This document shows, in pieces, positions 54,777 to 64,000 of a DNA stretch of 64,000 nt. The notes beneath the pieces are model-generated. The model worked only from the letters and a program-made list of their open reading frames with translations. It had not been told where the DNA came from and did not search any database. The position numbers and the translations under genes were made by a program. The DNA is from Thermoanaerobacter kivui (lineage in GTDB: Bacteria; Bacillota; Thermoanaerobacteria; Thermoanaerobacterales; Thermoanaerobacteraceae), in assembly GCF_000763575.1 (NCBI RefSeq), contig NZ_CP009170.1, forward strand, positions 1,739,501 to 1,803,500, in the 5' to 3' direction. Each line of letters begins with the position of its first letter. Within the stretch, counting starts at the first letter, position 1.

Positions 54777-56159
54777 TTATTCCTCCCAAATCTTGATATT
54801 TCTCAACCATTTAGGGTAATAATTTTTAACTATCCCTTTTGCTACCCTGCCCCATCCAGCAGGAAATCCCTCTGCGGTGAAAAAAATCCATCCATCTTCC
54901 ATGTCCAATTCAAAAGTTTCGCCATTGAAATACTTTTCTTTATATTCTTTTGTCAATTCTAAATGCCTTTGTGCCTCATGCGTTTTTATCCCCATTGCTA
55001 GCCAGTGAGAAGGTTCAAACCTATTTTTTTTAAGCTCTCCTAACTGCCAACCATATCTATACACTTTTATATTACCTAAATATGGTAAATCCTCTGATAC
55101 ATGATACACAAAGTTATTGTAAATCTCAAGATTAAGAACTCCTAAATCTAAATTAAGATATTTATTGGCAAAGTCGTAAAACAGCTCTAATCCTTTTTTG
55201 TTGTTACTATTCTTTCTTTTTGTGAATTTATAATCTTCGTTATCACTATCTTTTTTTCTTAATTTTGCGATAAAATGTCCCTCTCCTTTAAGTTTGTGAG
55301 GCCATAACCTTATGCATTTGCTTAAATCTTCTGGACCTTCTACCCATTCAGGATGTCCTTTGTCGAAGTATTTGCACACTTCACTTTCCTCAACTTCAAA
55401 TTCCAGATGTTCTTCTAAAAATTTTTTTATAACTCCTTCGTTTTCTTCAGGTGAAAAAGTGCAAGTAGAATAGACTAAAATGCCGCCAGGCTTCAATAAC
55501 GGCGCCACATTTCTAAGTATATTTTTTTGTATTATAGAGCAGCTCATGACATTATTTAAAGACCATATCTTCCTTGCCGTAGGGTCTTTCCTAAACATTC
55601 CCTCTCCTGAGCAAGGAGCATCAACCAAAATCTTATCAAAATACCCCTTAAATGCGGAAGCCAATTTTTCAGGACTTTCGTTTGTTATCACAATATTTCT
55701 TATTCCCATTCTCTCTATATTTTCCACCAGCGCTTTTATCCTTTTGTTGTCTATTTCATTCGCCACAATAATTCCCTTATCGCCAATTTTTGTAGCTATG
55801 TGAGTAGTCTTCCCGCCCGGCGCTGCACTTACATCGAGAATTTTTTCTCCTGGCTTAGGGTCTAATACCTCCACAACTGCCATCGCTGTAGGCTCTTGAA
55901 TGTAGTAAAGTCCTAAAATATGGTACAAATGGTTGCCCGCCTTTTCTTCTTTATCATAATAAAACCCAGTTGGGCACCAAGGAATTGGGGTTATCTCAAA
56001 AGGAACAATTTTTTTAAACTCTTCTACACCGATTTTTAATGTATTCACTCTTAAGCCTTTTTGAGACTTTTTGTCGTATTCCTTTAAAAAATCTTCATAC
56101 TCTTCTTTAAGTAATTGCTCCATTCTCTTCAAAAACTCTTCTTTTACTGTAATTTTCAT
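54777..56159 (-). CDS. RsmF/YebU-like 16S rRNA m5C methyltransferase
   Basis: 460 residues. The NOL1/NOP2/Sun-type methyltransferase core has DVSAAPGGKTTH (SAM binding), LVDAPCSGEGMFRKDP (catalytic motif IV cysteine) and YSTCTFSPEENE (motif VI cysteine). The C-terminal about 150 residues match the RsmF N-terminal-like and PUA-like region (FFTAEGFPAGWGRVAKG). It should methylate a cytosine of 16S rRNA near the decoding centre. It lies 1 base upstream of corA. Confidence 0.9.
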   Translation of the reverse strand: MKITVKEEFLKRMEQLLKEEYEDFLKEYDKKSQKGLRVNTLKIGVEEFKKIVPFEITPIPWCPTGFYYDKEEKAGNHLYHILGLYYIQEPTAMAVVEVLDPKPGEKILDVSAAPGGKTTHIATKIGDKGIIVANEIDNKRIKALVENIERMGIRNIVITNESPEKLASAFKGYFDKILVDAPCSGEGMFRKDPTARKIWSLNNVMSCSIIQKNILRNVAPLLKPGGILVYSTCTFSPEENEGVIKKFLEEHLEFEVEESEVCKYFDKGHPEWVEGPEDLSKCIRLWPHKLKGEGHFIAKLRKKDSDNEDYKFTKRKNSNNKKGLELFYDFANKYLNLDLGVLNLEIYNNFVYHVSEDLPYLGNIKVYRYGWQLGELKKNRFEPSHWLAMGIKTHEAQRHLELTKEYKEKYFNGETFELDMEDGWIFFTAEGFPAGWGRVAKGIVKNYYPKWLRNIKIWEE

Positions 56160-56196
56160 CTTATTACTACCCCTATCTTATTGATTGAATAATATA

Positions 56197-56403
56197 CTGA
56201 CATTTTGCACAGTTCGCTCCTGGGATATCGCAGGCTAAACTAGCGCTCGATCTCGAACTCCAGCGGGGTTTCCGGGCACAATCGGCCTCCTTGCCTCAGG
56301 TGCCCGCCTCCGCCCTCCATGGCTCCGGCCCCGCTTCCGTTCTTCAGTCTCGCTAAGTTTAGCTTCTGCTCTATCAAGTCGCTTTACTTTTGCAAAATGT
56401 CAG
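56197..56403. repeat. 207 bp GC-rich palindromic element with 13-bp terminal inverted repeats
   Basis: The ends CTGACATTTTGCA and TGCAAAATGTCAG are perfect inverted repeats. Nested inside are GCTAAACT-AGCG/CGCTAAGTTTAGC, GAAC..AGCGGGG/CCCCGCT..GTTC and CGGGCAC/GTGCCCG, so the whole can fold as one long hairpin. Its interior is far richer in G and C than the surrounding DNA. No ORF is evident. The flanks share ATATA, a possible target duplication, though the area is AT-rich. It may be a MITE-like element or a structured RNA. Confidence 0.75.
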
Positions 56404-56422
56404 ATATATATAAAATTGACAA

Positions 56423-57102
56423 CTAATCTTTTAGATTACTAATAACTTTCCCATTATTTTCAGCTGATAATAATATTTTATCCAAAATAACCTGGTCTTT
56501 GTAGGCTTCCTCAAAAGTGGGTGTCTCACTAAATACAATTTTATCCTCTACAATATTTGTAAAAAAGTTTATGAGACTTGCCATGTGTAAATCTACCATC
56601 CATCCAAGAGAATATTTTTCTTGGGGATATATTAACTGTACATATTTAGTAAATTTACTTTCTTTATCATAATCACCAATTATTTTCATATTCTCTTGCT
56701 TTTTATATAATACAGCATATCGAGGATGTTTTGTAGATATTTTTATTGAGCCCTTTGTACCGTATATTTCAAATCGAGTCTCCTCCTCAAGGTCAGGAGA
56801 TATCCGGGAAGCTTCAATGCTTCCCCATCTATCACTTTCATCGCCTGTTCATAATGAAGGTAATTAGGGGTACATATGTCGACAGCATCAAGGTCACCAT
56901 CTTCCAACATTTCTTCAATACTTTTTACACCTTTTTCAAAAAAATGTGGTATATCTTCTATGTTATTCTTGTACACAGGTCCAAGTTTCACTTCAAAAGG
57001 AAGGTTTTTAAATAATAAAGGCATTGAAAAACAAGCTATAGAATGGATTGTCCCAATAAACCCAAGCCCTACAAAACCAAGTTTTATTTCTTTTTTTGCC
57101 AT
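56423..57102 (-). pseudogene. Gfo/Idh/MocA-family oxidoreductase, internally deleted and frameshifted
   Basis: The N-terminus (MAKKEIKLGFVGLGFIGTIH, Rossmann dinucleotide site, then DLDAVDICTPNYLHYEQAMK) breaks off at KVID. In another frame the sequence resumes at the C-terminal domain: GSIEASRISPDLEEETRFEI, YGTKGSIKIS, and finally SETPTFEEAYKDQVIL. Roughly 150 codons that should contain the catalytic middle are missing. A ribosome binding site and an extended -10 (TATAAT at 57148-57153) remain upstream. Confidence 0.85.
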
Positions 57103-57166
57103 TAAAATCACCTCTTTTTAAAATTCCGATATAAAAGGTATATTTTAATTATAACATTAATGGCAC

Positions 57167-57205
57167 ATAAAAAAGAACAGTCCCATTTTAAAATCGACTG
57201 TTCTT
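57167..57205 (-). terminator. Terminator of the hom-metY-metX operon
   Basis: AAGAACAGTC/GACTGTTCTT (10 bp) followed by TTTTTT on the minus strand, just after metX. Confidence 0.85.
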
Positions 57206-57212
57206 AGTGAAA

Positions 57213-58313
57213 TTATACACATACCATTTCTTTATCGTATGTCTCTTCTAAAAAACCTAAAATGATCGGTCCAATCTTATCTATATCTACCAAAAAAGAG
57301 TCATGACCTTGCATTGAAGATATTTCCTCAAATCTGCCGCATCCTCCTGTAGCATTGAGTTTTTTGATAAAGTCTTTCATGTATTTGGATGGAAATATCA
57401 TATCTGTATCTATGCCTATCATTAGTATTTCCGCTTTAATCCTCTTAAGTGCCATCTTCAAGGAGCCGTAAGGCTTTGTAATATCATGTTCATTCATAGC
57501 CCACAAAATATATAAATACGAATTTGCATCAAATCTGTTTATAAAAGATAGCCCATGATAGTTGAGGTAATTTTCCACTTCAAAGTTGTTTTCATCTCTT
57601 AATCTGTCAAATCTATGGTCAAATAGGTCACCACTTTTGTATGTTATCATCCCAAGCATTCTGGCAGTACTTAAGCCTTTATCAGGTTTATGTGGTTTAT
57701 CATAGTAATCACCGCCGTAGAAATAGGGGTCATTGAGTATACATTGGATTCCTACATGATTATATGCAATATTGAGAGGAGTGAGTTTATAATCAGCAGC
57801 TATGACTATCGCTTTATCCACTAAATCCGGGTATGTCACTGCCCACTCTAAAGCTTGCATTCCTCCCATAGAGCCCCCTATAACCGCTTTTATGCGATCT
57901 ATGCCGACATAATCTAAGAGAAGTTTTTGCACTTTTACCATGTCTCTTATGTTAATCTTTGGAAATCCCAAACCGTAAGGTTTCCCTGTCTTAGGGTCTA
58001 TAGAAGAAGGACCTGTCGTTCCATAACAACTGCCAAGAAAGTTAGAGCATATGACAAAATATTTGTTTGTATCAATATATTTACCTGGCCCAATTAAAGG
58101 GTCCCACCAGCCCACGTTATTTTTCCCAGGATGCACACCTGCTGCATGGGCACTACCACTTAATGCGTGTTCCACAAGTATCACGTTATTTTTTTCTTTA
58201 TTTAATTTTCCATAAGTTTCATAAACAATAGTAAGTTCATCAAAGCTATATCCACTTTCTGTAGTGAATATATTTTTCCCTTTTAGTGTAACCTTTTTTT
58301 CCTCAACTATCAT
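57213..58313 (-). CDS. metX: Homoserine O-acetyltransferase MetX
   Basis: 366 residues. An alpha/beta-hydrolase enzyme using acetyl-CoA to activate homoserine for methionine synthesis. It has the nucleophile Ser in VIGGSMGGMQALEW, HALSGSAHAAG near the start, an Asp in IGIDTDMIFPS and the His in GHDSFLVD. It is the last gene of the SAM-controlled operon, 20 bases after metY. Confidence 0.96.
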   Translation of the reverse strand: MIVEEKKVTLKGKNIFTTESGYSFDELTIVYETYGKLNKEKNNVILVEHALSGSAHAAGVHPGKNNVGWWDPLIGPGKYIDTNKYFVICSNFLGSCYGTTGPSSIDPKTGKPYGLGFPKINIRDMVKVQKLLLDYVGIDRIKAVIGGSMGGMQALEWAVTYPDLVDKAIVIAADYKLTPLNIAYNHVGIQCILNDPYFYGGDYYDKPHKPDKGLSTARMLGMITYKSGDLFDHRFDRLRDENNFEVENYLNYHGLSFINRFDANSYLYILWAMNEHDITKPYGSLKMALKRIKAEILMIGIDTDMIFPSKYMKDFIKKLNATGGCGRFEEISSMQGHDSFLVDIDKIGPIILGFLEETYDKEMVCV

Positions 58314-58333
58314 CTACATCAACCTTTCCTTAT

Positions 58334-59638
<1,305 letters not shown>

Positions 59639-60931
59639 TCAAATTACCTCTACCAAATCTTCAAACTCTTTTAATTGTCCCTCATCTATATCTTCCTGTA
59701 GCACTTTATAAATTGCTTTTATTTCTGCAATTTTTTCATCCTTTATTTTTTTTACAAATGCATTAATATTTGCTTTTACTCTAATTACAGCTACAAAAAT
59801 ATCATTTTCATATGAAGACTCCAAAATTAAAGCTCCTTCTCTCTTAAAGAAATTTAAAATTTCTTGTAGATTCAAAATATCTCCTTTGTGCATTTTAAAT
59901 CTTATATAAAATGTATCTGTGAAGCTGCCTTCAGAAACTGGAAGAAACTTTGCTACATTATTACCTTTAATGTTGTAATTTAATAGTACATCAAGTAAAT
60001 CTGCTACAACAGCATCCCCAGTAGGAAGTTCTCCTGCTCCTCTTCCTACAAAGACGTATTCTCCAAAACTATCTCCTTTCAATATAATTGCATTATTTAC
60101 ATCGCTTACTTTTGATAAAATATTGCTTTCTTCCACTACTACCGGTTCTACTCCTGCAAAAATGTTATCTTTGACTTTTTTCCCCCACGCAAGTAATTTT
60201 ATTTTATACCCCCATTTGGCGATATAGTTTATGTCTTCTTTTGTAATCCCATCAATTCCACTTCTCGTTATAGAATTTACTGGCACATTTACATTGAATA
60301 CTTTGCGCATGAGAATAATCAGTTTATACAGTGAATCAAAACCCTTTACATCATAATCGGGATTTAATTCCGCATACCCTAATTCTTGGGCTTCAATAAG
60401 CGCTTCTTCATAGCTTTTCCCCTTGGTGGACATTTGCGTAAGAATATAGTTAGTCGTGCCATTTATTATTCCACCTACAAAATCAATTTCATCCGTTATT
60501 TTTAATCTATCGATTTGATGAAGTATAGGTATAGCTCCTCCAACGCTTGCCTCGCATTTTAAAAATACTCCATTTTTTTCCGCTATTTCATTTAAATCCT
60601 CTCCATGTTTGGCTATTAACTCTTTATTTGCAGTTATAACATGTTTACCTTCAGACAAAGCTTCCTTCACATATTCATAAGCTGGATGAACGCCTCCAAT
60701 TGCTTCAATGACTATTTTTATCTCTTTATCTTTTAAAATTTCTTCAGCATTCTGTGTAAGAAGTCCTTGCACATTTACTTTTCTTGGTTTGTTGAGATTT
60801 TTAATAAGTATCCCTTTTATTTCAGGATAAAACCCAGTGCTCTCTTTTATATGACCTCCTCTTGAAGTTATCAATCTATATACTCCTGTTCCTACTGTTC
60901 CAAGTCCCAATAACCCGATTTTTACTGTCAT
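59639..60931 (-). CDS. hom: Homoserine dehydrogenase
   Basis: 430 residues. NAD(P)-dependent reduction of aspartate semialdehyde to homoserine. Nucleotide site GLLGLGTVGTGVYRLI, substrate motif GGIINGTTNYILTQM and EAQELGYAELNPDYDVKG in part are visible. The last about 85 residues look like an ACT regulatory domain. It is the first gene behind the SAM-I riboswitch, so here it is devoted to methionine supply. GGGAGGTG precedes the ATG. Confidence 0.95.
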   Translation of the reverse strand: MTVKIGLLGLGTVGTGVYRLITSRGGHIKESTGFYPEIKGILIKNLNKPRKVNVQGLLTQNAEEILKDKEIKIVIEAIGGVHPAYEYVKEALSEGKHVITANKELIAKHGEDLNEIAEKNGVFLKCEASVGGAIPILHQIDRLKITDEIDFVGGIINGTTNYILTQMSTKGKSYEEALIEAQELGYAELNPDYDVKGFDSLYKLIILMRKVFNVNVPVNSITRSGIDGITKEDINYIAKWGYKIKLLAWGKKVKDNIFAGVEPVVVEESNILSKVSDVNNAIILKGDSFGEYVFVGRGAGELPTGDAVVADLLDVLLNYNIKGNNVAKFLPVSEGSFTDTFYIRFKMHKGDILNLQEILNFFKREGALILESSYENDIFVAVIRVKANINAFVKKIKDEKIAEIKAIYKVLQEDIDEGQLKEFEDLVEVI

Positions 60932-60952
60932 GTTACACCTCCCGATAAATTT

Positions 60953-61112
60953 TTAGGCCCTCTTCAAAATGAGAAGAGGGCCTAATAATCCGCCACTCCT
61001 CTCATCTCTCAGGTTAGATAACCTAACCTGCAGGATTTGGCACCAGACGCATATAAATGCCGGTTGCCGGGTTTCATCGGGCCAGTCCCTCCACCACTCT
61101 TGATAAGAGGTT
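60953..61112 (-). promoter_or_regulatory. SAM-I riboswitch controlling hom-metY-metX
   Basis: On the minus strand the S-box core is clear: CTTATCAAGAG-TGGTGGAGGGAC, GATGAAACCCGGCAACC, GGTGCCAAATCCTGCAG and TGAGAGATGAGAG (60997-61110). A 13-bp hairpin TTAGGCCCTCTTC/GAAGAGGGCCTAA (60953-60985) follows as the expression platform. High SAM should favour this terminator and shut the operon off. Confidence 0.95.
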
Positions 61113-61148
61113 TGTGTGTAATATATTCAATTTTGCACGTTGTAATTT

Positions 61149-61177
61149 ATGTTATCACTTTGAAACTATAAAGTCAA
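61149..61177 (-). promoter_or_regulatory. Promoter of the SAM-regulated operon
   Basis: On the minus strand, TTGACT (61172-61177) and TAACAT (61149-61154) are 17 bases apart, about 40 bases before the aptamer. Confidence 0.6.
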
Positions 61178-61237
61178 GAATTTTTTTTACTCTTTCTTAA
61201 ATTTTTTCAAATTTTAATATACACCGATTTTTTTTAG

Positions 61238-61246
61238 TGGTATAAT
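61238..61246 (+). promoter_or_regulatory. Extended -10 promoter of thiC
   Basis: TGgTATAAT (TATAAT 61241-61246) about 45 bases before the TPP aptamer; the -35 region is AT-rich and weak. Confidence 0.55.
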
Positions 61247-61292
61247 AGTATTGCAATATTTATACCCTATCGATTATAAAAATTTAATATTT

Positions 61293-61412
61293 GCCACATG
61301 GGGTGCCGGCGTAACCGGCTGAGAAAAAGGTGTTGCCTTTTAACCCATCGAACCTGTTAGGTTAGTACCTGCGTAGGGATGTGGTCATCTGCCATGGCTA
61401 TAATCCCCATGG
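61293..61412 (+). promoter_or_regulatory. TPP (thi-box) riboswitch controlling thiC
   Basis: The aptamer 61293-61384 has GGGGTGCC, GGCTGAGA, ACCCATCGAACCTG, then GTACCTGCGTAGGGATGTGG. After it, CCCCATGG (61405-61412) can pair either with CATGGGG of the P1 stem (61297-61303) or with CCATGG (61392-61397). The second hairpin is followed by TTTATTTATTTTT. This looks like a transcription attenuator in which bound TPP frees the terminator. Confidence 0.93.
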
Positions 61413-61439
61413 TTTATTTATTTTTAAGGAGGTTTTGTT

Positions 61440-62738
61440 ATGACACAATTGGAATATGCCCTTTCAGGCATTGTCACAAAAGAGATGAAAATAGTCGCAG
61501 AGTATGAAGGAGTGGACGAAGAATTTATTTTAGAAGGAGTTAAAAAAGGAGAAATAGTAATACCATCAAACATCAACCACAAAAACCTCATTCCCAAAGG
61601 CATAGGAAGGGGTTTATCGACAAAAGTAAATGCCAACATAGGAACCTCTGATGCATATCCCGAAATTGACAAAGAAATTGAAAAATTAAATGTTGCTGTA
61701 AAAGCTGGAGCAGATGCGGTAATGGATTTAAGCACAGGCGGCGACATTAATCAATCTCGTAGAAAAATACTTGAAAATTCCCCTGTACCTGTAGGTACTG
61801 TTCCCATGTATCAAGCAGCTGTTGAATCCATGTACAAATACGGCAGCATCGTTGCCATGCCTGAAGAATTTATTTTTGAAGTCATAGAACAACAGGCGGA
61901 AGATGGTGTAGACTTTATAACAGTCCACTGTGGTCTAACATTTGAATCATTGAAAAAGCTTAAAGACAACGGCCGAGTGATGGATGTAGTAAGTCGCGGC
62001 GGCTCCTTTACAATCGGCTGGATGCTCTACAATGACAAAGAAAATCCCTTGTATGAGCATTTTGACAGACTTCTTGATATTGCCAAAAAATATGACATAA
62101 CTTTAAGTTTAGGAGATGGACTGCGTCCCGGTTGTCTCGAAGATGCTACAGATAGCGCACAAATACAAGAGCTCATCATCCTTGGTGAACTTGTCAAAAG
62201 GGCTCGCGAAACAGGAGTCCAAGTAATGGTAGAGGGACCTGGGCATGTGCCAATTGACCAAATTGAAGCAAATGTAAAACTTCAAAAACAGCTTTGTCAC
62301 AACGCCCCTTTTTACGTACTCGGTCCTATTGTAACCGATATCGCCCCCGGTTACGACCACATAACCGCGGCAATTGGCGGTGCAGTTGCAGCAGCTGCCG
62401 GTGCAGATTTCCTTTGCTATGTCACACCTGCAGAACATCTCGGACTTCCCGATATGGAAGATGTCAAAGAAGGAGTTATTGCAGCAAAAATTGCTGCCCA
62501 TGCTGCAGATATCGCAAAAGGTGTAAAAGGCGCTAAAGAAAAAGATTTGACTATGGCTAAAGCAAGAAAAGCTTTAGACTGGGATGAGCAAATAAAGCTT
62601 TCTATAGACCCTGATAAAGCTTTTAAATATCGCATCAATAAAAACGTATCTACAGCCAAAACTTGCAGCATGTGTGGAAAATTCTGCGCCATGAAAATTG
62701 TCAGCGAATACCTTGGAACCCCACCTATGACTTGTTAG
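61440..62738 (+). CDS. thiC: Phosphomethylpyrimidine synthase ThiC
   Basis: 432 residues. A radical SAM enzyme that rearranges 5-aminoimidazole ribotide to the HMP-phosphate pyrimidine of thiamine. The C-terminal cluster motif [11 protein letters not shown] is intact; [31 protein letters not shown] and [11 protein letters not shown] are characteristic. It lacks the extra N-terminal domain of longer proteobacterial forms, as usual for Clostridia. AGGAGG lies 7 bases before the ATG. Other thi genes are not adjacent. Confidence 0.97.
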   Translation: MTQLEYALSGIVTKEMKIVAEYEGVDEEFILEGVKKGEIVIPSNINHKNLIPKGIGRGLSTKVNANIGTSDAYPEIDKEIEKLNVAVKAGADAVMDLSTGGDINQSRRKILENSPVPVGTVPMYQAAVESMYKYGSIVAMPEEFIFEVIEQQAEDGVDFITVHCGLTFESLKKLKDNGRVMDVVSRGGSFTIGWMLYNDKENPLYEHFDRLLDIAKKYDITLSLGDGLRPGCLEDATDSAQIQELIILGELVKRARETGVQVMVEGPGHVPIDQIEANVKLQKQLCHNAPFYVLGPIVTDIAPGYDHITAAIGGAVAAAAGADFLCYVTPAEHLGLPDMEDVKEGVIAAKIAAHAADIAKGVKGAKEKDLTMAKARKALDWDEQIKLSIDPDKAFKYRINKNVSTAKTCSMCGKFCAMKIVSEYLGTPPMTC

Positions 62739-62744
62739 TATAAC

Positions 62745-62935
62745 TGACATACTTACATTGTTACGACTGTATTTGTAATAATGGGTATCGGGTGGTCTGT
62801 AAGTAGATTTCTCCTTCTTAACGTTGTCTTCAGCATTAGCTTTTTTAGGTTTAATAAAAGGCACAGTTTCGTAAATTACCCCCTTGTATTCGCCCCGAAC
62901 TCCTGTTAAACTATCATAATAGTTTACAAGATAAC
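62745..62935 (-). pseudogene. C-terminal remnant of an integrase-core (rve-type) transposase
   Basis: A minus-strand frame reads YYDSLTGVRGEYKGVIYET, VPFIKPKKANAEDNVKKEK and STYRPPDTHYYKYSR. The Y-K-G-V-I-Y-E-T-V then S-T-Y-x-P-P-x-x-H order resembles the end of DDE integrase-type IS transposases. No upstream catalytic part is present. The rest of the gap to 63082 is AT-rich, with nothing else recognised. Confidence 0.4.
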
Positions 62936-63082
62936 ATTATCACAAAATAAACACATGAGTGTTTTTTGAAATTTCTTGAATTTAAATTTTTAACCGTGTA
63001 ATTTTTTCAATCAAAAAAGGAATTGTTCGGAAAGTCACATAAGAAATCACAAATAAATGCAATTATAACAATATCTATTAAA

Positions 63083-63121
63083 ATACAAAACTCCAAAAGA
63101 TAAAAATTATCTTTTGGAGTT
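63083..63121 (-). terminator. Terminator of the moaC-MOSC operon
   Basis: A 15-bp perfect stem AACTCCAAAAGATAA/TTATCTTTTGGAGTT with a 3-base loop and a T-rich tail on the minus strand. Confidence 0.85.
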
Positions 63122-63129
63122 CCACAATT

Positions 63130-63570
63130 TTATTCATTTATAACTATAATCTCATCTCCGGGTTTTATGAACCCACTTTTTAACACCCTCGCAAATATCC
63201 CTTCCATCGGCAGTATACAATCACCCGTAATTTTCCTGATCTCACAAGCTTCGTGACATTTTTTCCCTATTTGAGAGATTTCAAGAATAACCTCTTCTCC
63301 TATTTTAAGTTTTGTCCCTACCGGCAAAGTGTGAAGTTCAATTCCTTCCGTTGTTATATTTTCTGCAAATTTTCCTGCAGCCAAATCCCAAATGCCTTTT
63401 GCTTTCATCTTTTCTATACTCTCCTCTGCAAGAAGACTGACCTGCCTGTGTCCCCTTCCAGCATGAGCATCTCCTTCAAGCCCGTGGTTTTCTCTAAAAT
63501 ATCCCTTTTCTATAGGCTTTTTTACAGTTCCTTTCTTTTTGCTAATATTAACTGACACCACCTTTGCCAT
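63130..63570 (-). CDS. MOSC-domain protein
   Basis: 146 residues. MOSC domains handle sulfur or molybdenum cofactor intermediates; this small stand-alone form is typical next to moa/mog genes. It has NHGLEGDAHAGRGHRQVSLL, KFAENITTEGIEL and the conserved cysteine in GKKCHEACEI. It starts 2 bases after the moaC stop, which supports a role in molybdenum or tungsten cofactor maturation. Confidence 0.9.
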   Translation of the reverse strand: MAKVVSVNISKKKGTVKKPIEKGYFRENHGLEGDAHAGRGHRQVSLLAEESIEKMKAKGIWDLAAGKFAENITTEGIELHTLPVGTKLKIGEEVILEISQIGKKCHEACEIRKITGDCILPMEGIFARVLKSGFIKPGDEIIVINE

Positions 63571-63572
63571 TA

Positions 63573-64000
63573 TTAAACCTCCCTTTCATAAAGGCCTGAT
63601 TTTCCACCACTTTTTTTCACAAGCATTATTTCGCTTATAACCATGTCTCTATCTATTGCTTTACACATATCATAAATCGTAAGAGCTGCAACCGTAACTG
63701 CAGTCAATGCCTCCATCTCAACCCCTGTTTGTCCAACAGTTTTAACTACTGCTTTAATGTCAATCTTTGAATTCTCAAAATCCAAATTAAAACTAATATC
63801 ACATCCGGTTATCATGATAGGATGACACATCGGAATCATATGAGATGTATTTTTCGCAGCCATAATACCTGCAACCTGTGCAACAGCTAGGACATCTCCT
63901 TTTTTAATAGTTCCTTCATGTATTCTTCTTAAAGTTTCATTTTTCATATAAATACTTCCTATTGCAACAGCTTCTCTTTTTGTCTCAGCTTTCTCGCTAA
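63573..64000 (-). CDS. moaC: Cyclic pyranopterin monophosphate synthase MoaC (partial, runs off right edge)
   Basis: 142 codons are visible. MoaC finishes cPMP, the first intermediate of molybdenum cofactor synthesis. [33 protein letters not shown] and [20 protein letters not shown] are signatures. An internal Met at 63947 is not the start: the frame continues upstream as [19 protein letters not shown], matching the conserved MoaC N-terminal region, to the window's end. Only the first about 15-20 residues are missing. Confidence 0.95.
   Translation of the reverse strand, partial: SEKAETKREAVAIGSIYMKNETLRRIHEGTIKKGDVLAVAQVAGIMAAKNTSHMIPMCHPIMITGCDISFNLDFENSKIDIKAVVKTVGQTGVEMEALTAVTVAALTIYDMCKAIDRDMVISEIMLVKKSGGKSGLYEREV

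Noticed and set aside
56423-56689. Stand-alone 88-residue protein
   Set aside because: It is the C-terminal end of the broken Gfo/Idh/MocA gene, read in the same frame as the upstream domain remnants.
62109-62501. 130-codon minus-strand frame inside thiC
   Set aside because: Antisense shadow of a highly conserved gene; no ribosome binding site or promoter.

Overview
The window is AT-rich DNA from a low-GC, Gram-positive, thermophilic anaerobe. It is most likely Thermoanaerobacter or a close relative in Thermoanaerobacterales. The support is the Firmicute-type ribosome binding sites and promoters, the SAM-I and TPP riboswitches, the Kdp, HisZ/short-HisG and MetX/MetY gene types, an acyl-CoA dehydratase-type activase, and a 2,887-residue cyclic beta-1,2-glucan synthase of a kind I recall from Thermoanaerobacter italicus. 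Species cannot be fixed by reading alone.

Layout, left to right. (1) 1-6.5 kb: the start of an oligopeptide-binding lipoprotein (runs off the left edge), a divergent FtsA-like ATPase with a beta-grasp-like tail, a 0.3 kb palindromic repeat, a HgdC-type activase, a short FtsH paralogue and a convergent Lit-type membrane protein. (2) 5.7-14.2 kb, minus strand: a tight operon of a beta-CASP metallo-hydrolase, an Hsp70 without a lid, a HEAT-repeat protein, three helical or coiled-coil proteins of unknown function, and the Lit-like protein. This is the best candidate for an undescribed multi-protein system. (3) 14.2-17.4 kb: a 43-residue protein, a YbhN-like flippase-type membrane protein, a PdaA-type deacetylase lipoprotein, and a Cas4-like Fe-S nuclease split into two membrane-anchored halves. 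(4) 17.4-23.3 kb: kdp potassium pump genes (small ORF, kdpF, A, B, C and a kinase-less kdpD) behind an attenuator leader. (5) 23.5-31 kb: a sugar-nucleotide pyrophosphorylase fused to a decayed phosphomannomutase domain, a Na/Pi-type transporter, glyA, a candidate small RNA behind Pho-box-like repeats, an M19 dipeptidase and a PIG-L deacetylase. (6) 31.1-38.8 kb: the histidine operon hisZ-G-D-C-B-H-A-F-IE. (7) 38.8-40.8 kb: a decaying accessory patch (Uma2 nuclease, MNT nucleotidyltransferase, broken HEPN partner, oxidoreductase tail). (8) 40.8-54.8 kb: a Gld-like ABC exporter operon, the giant glucan synthase and corA. (9) 54.8-57.1 kb: an RsmF-like rRNA methyltransferase, a 207 bp GC-rich palindromic element, and a dehydrogenase pseudogene. 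(10) 57.2-64 kb: hom-metY-metX under a SAM-I riboswitch, thiC under a TPP riboswitch, a transposase remnant, a MOSC protein and moaC (runs off the right edge).

Much of the window is biosynthesis with visible regulation: methionine by SAM, thiamine pyrimidine by TPP, histidine from one strong promoter, potassium uptake by an attenuator. Mobile activity appears only as repeats and fragments. No intact transposase, CRISPR array, rRNA or tRNA was seen.
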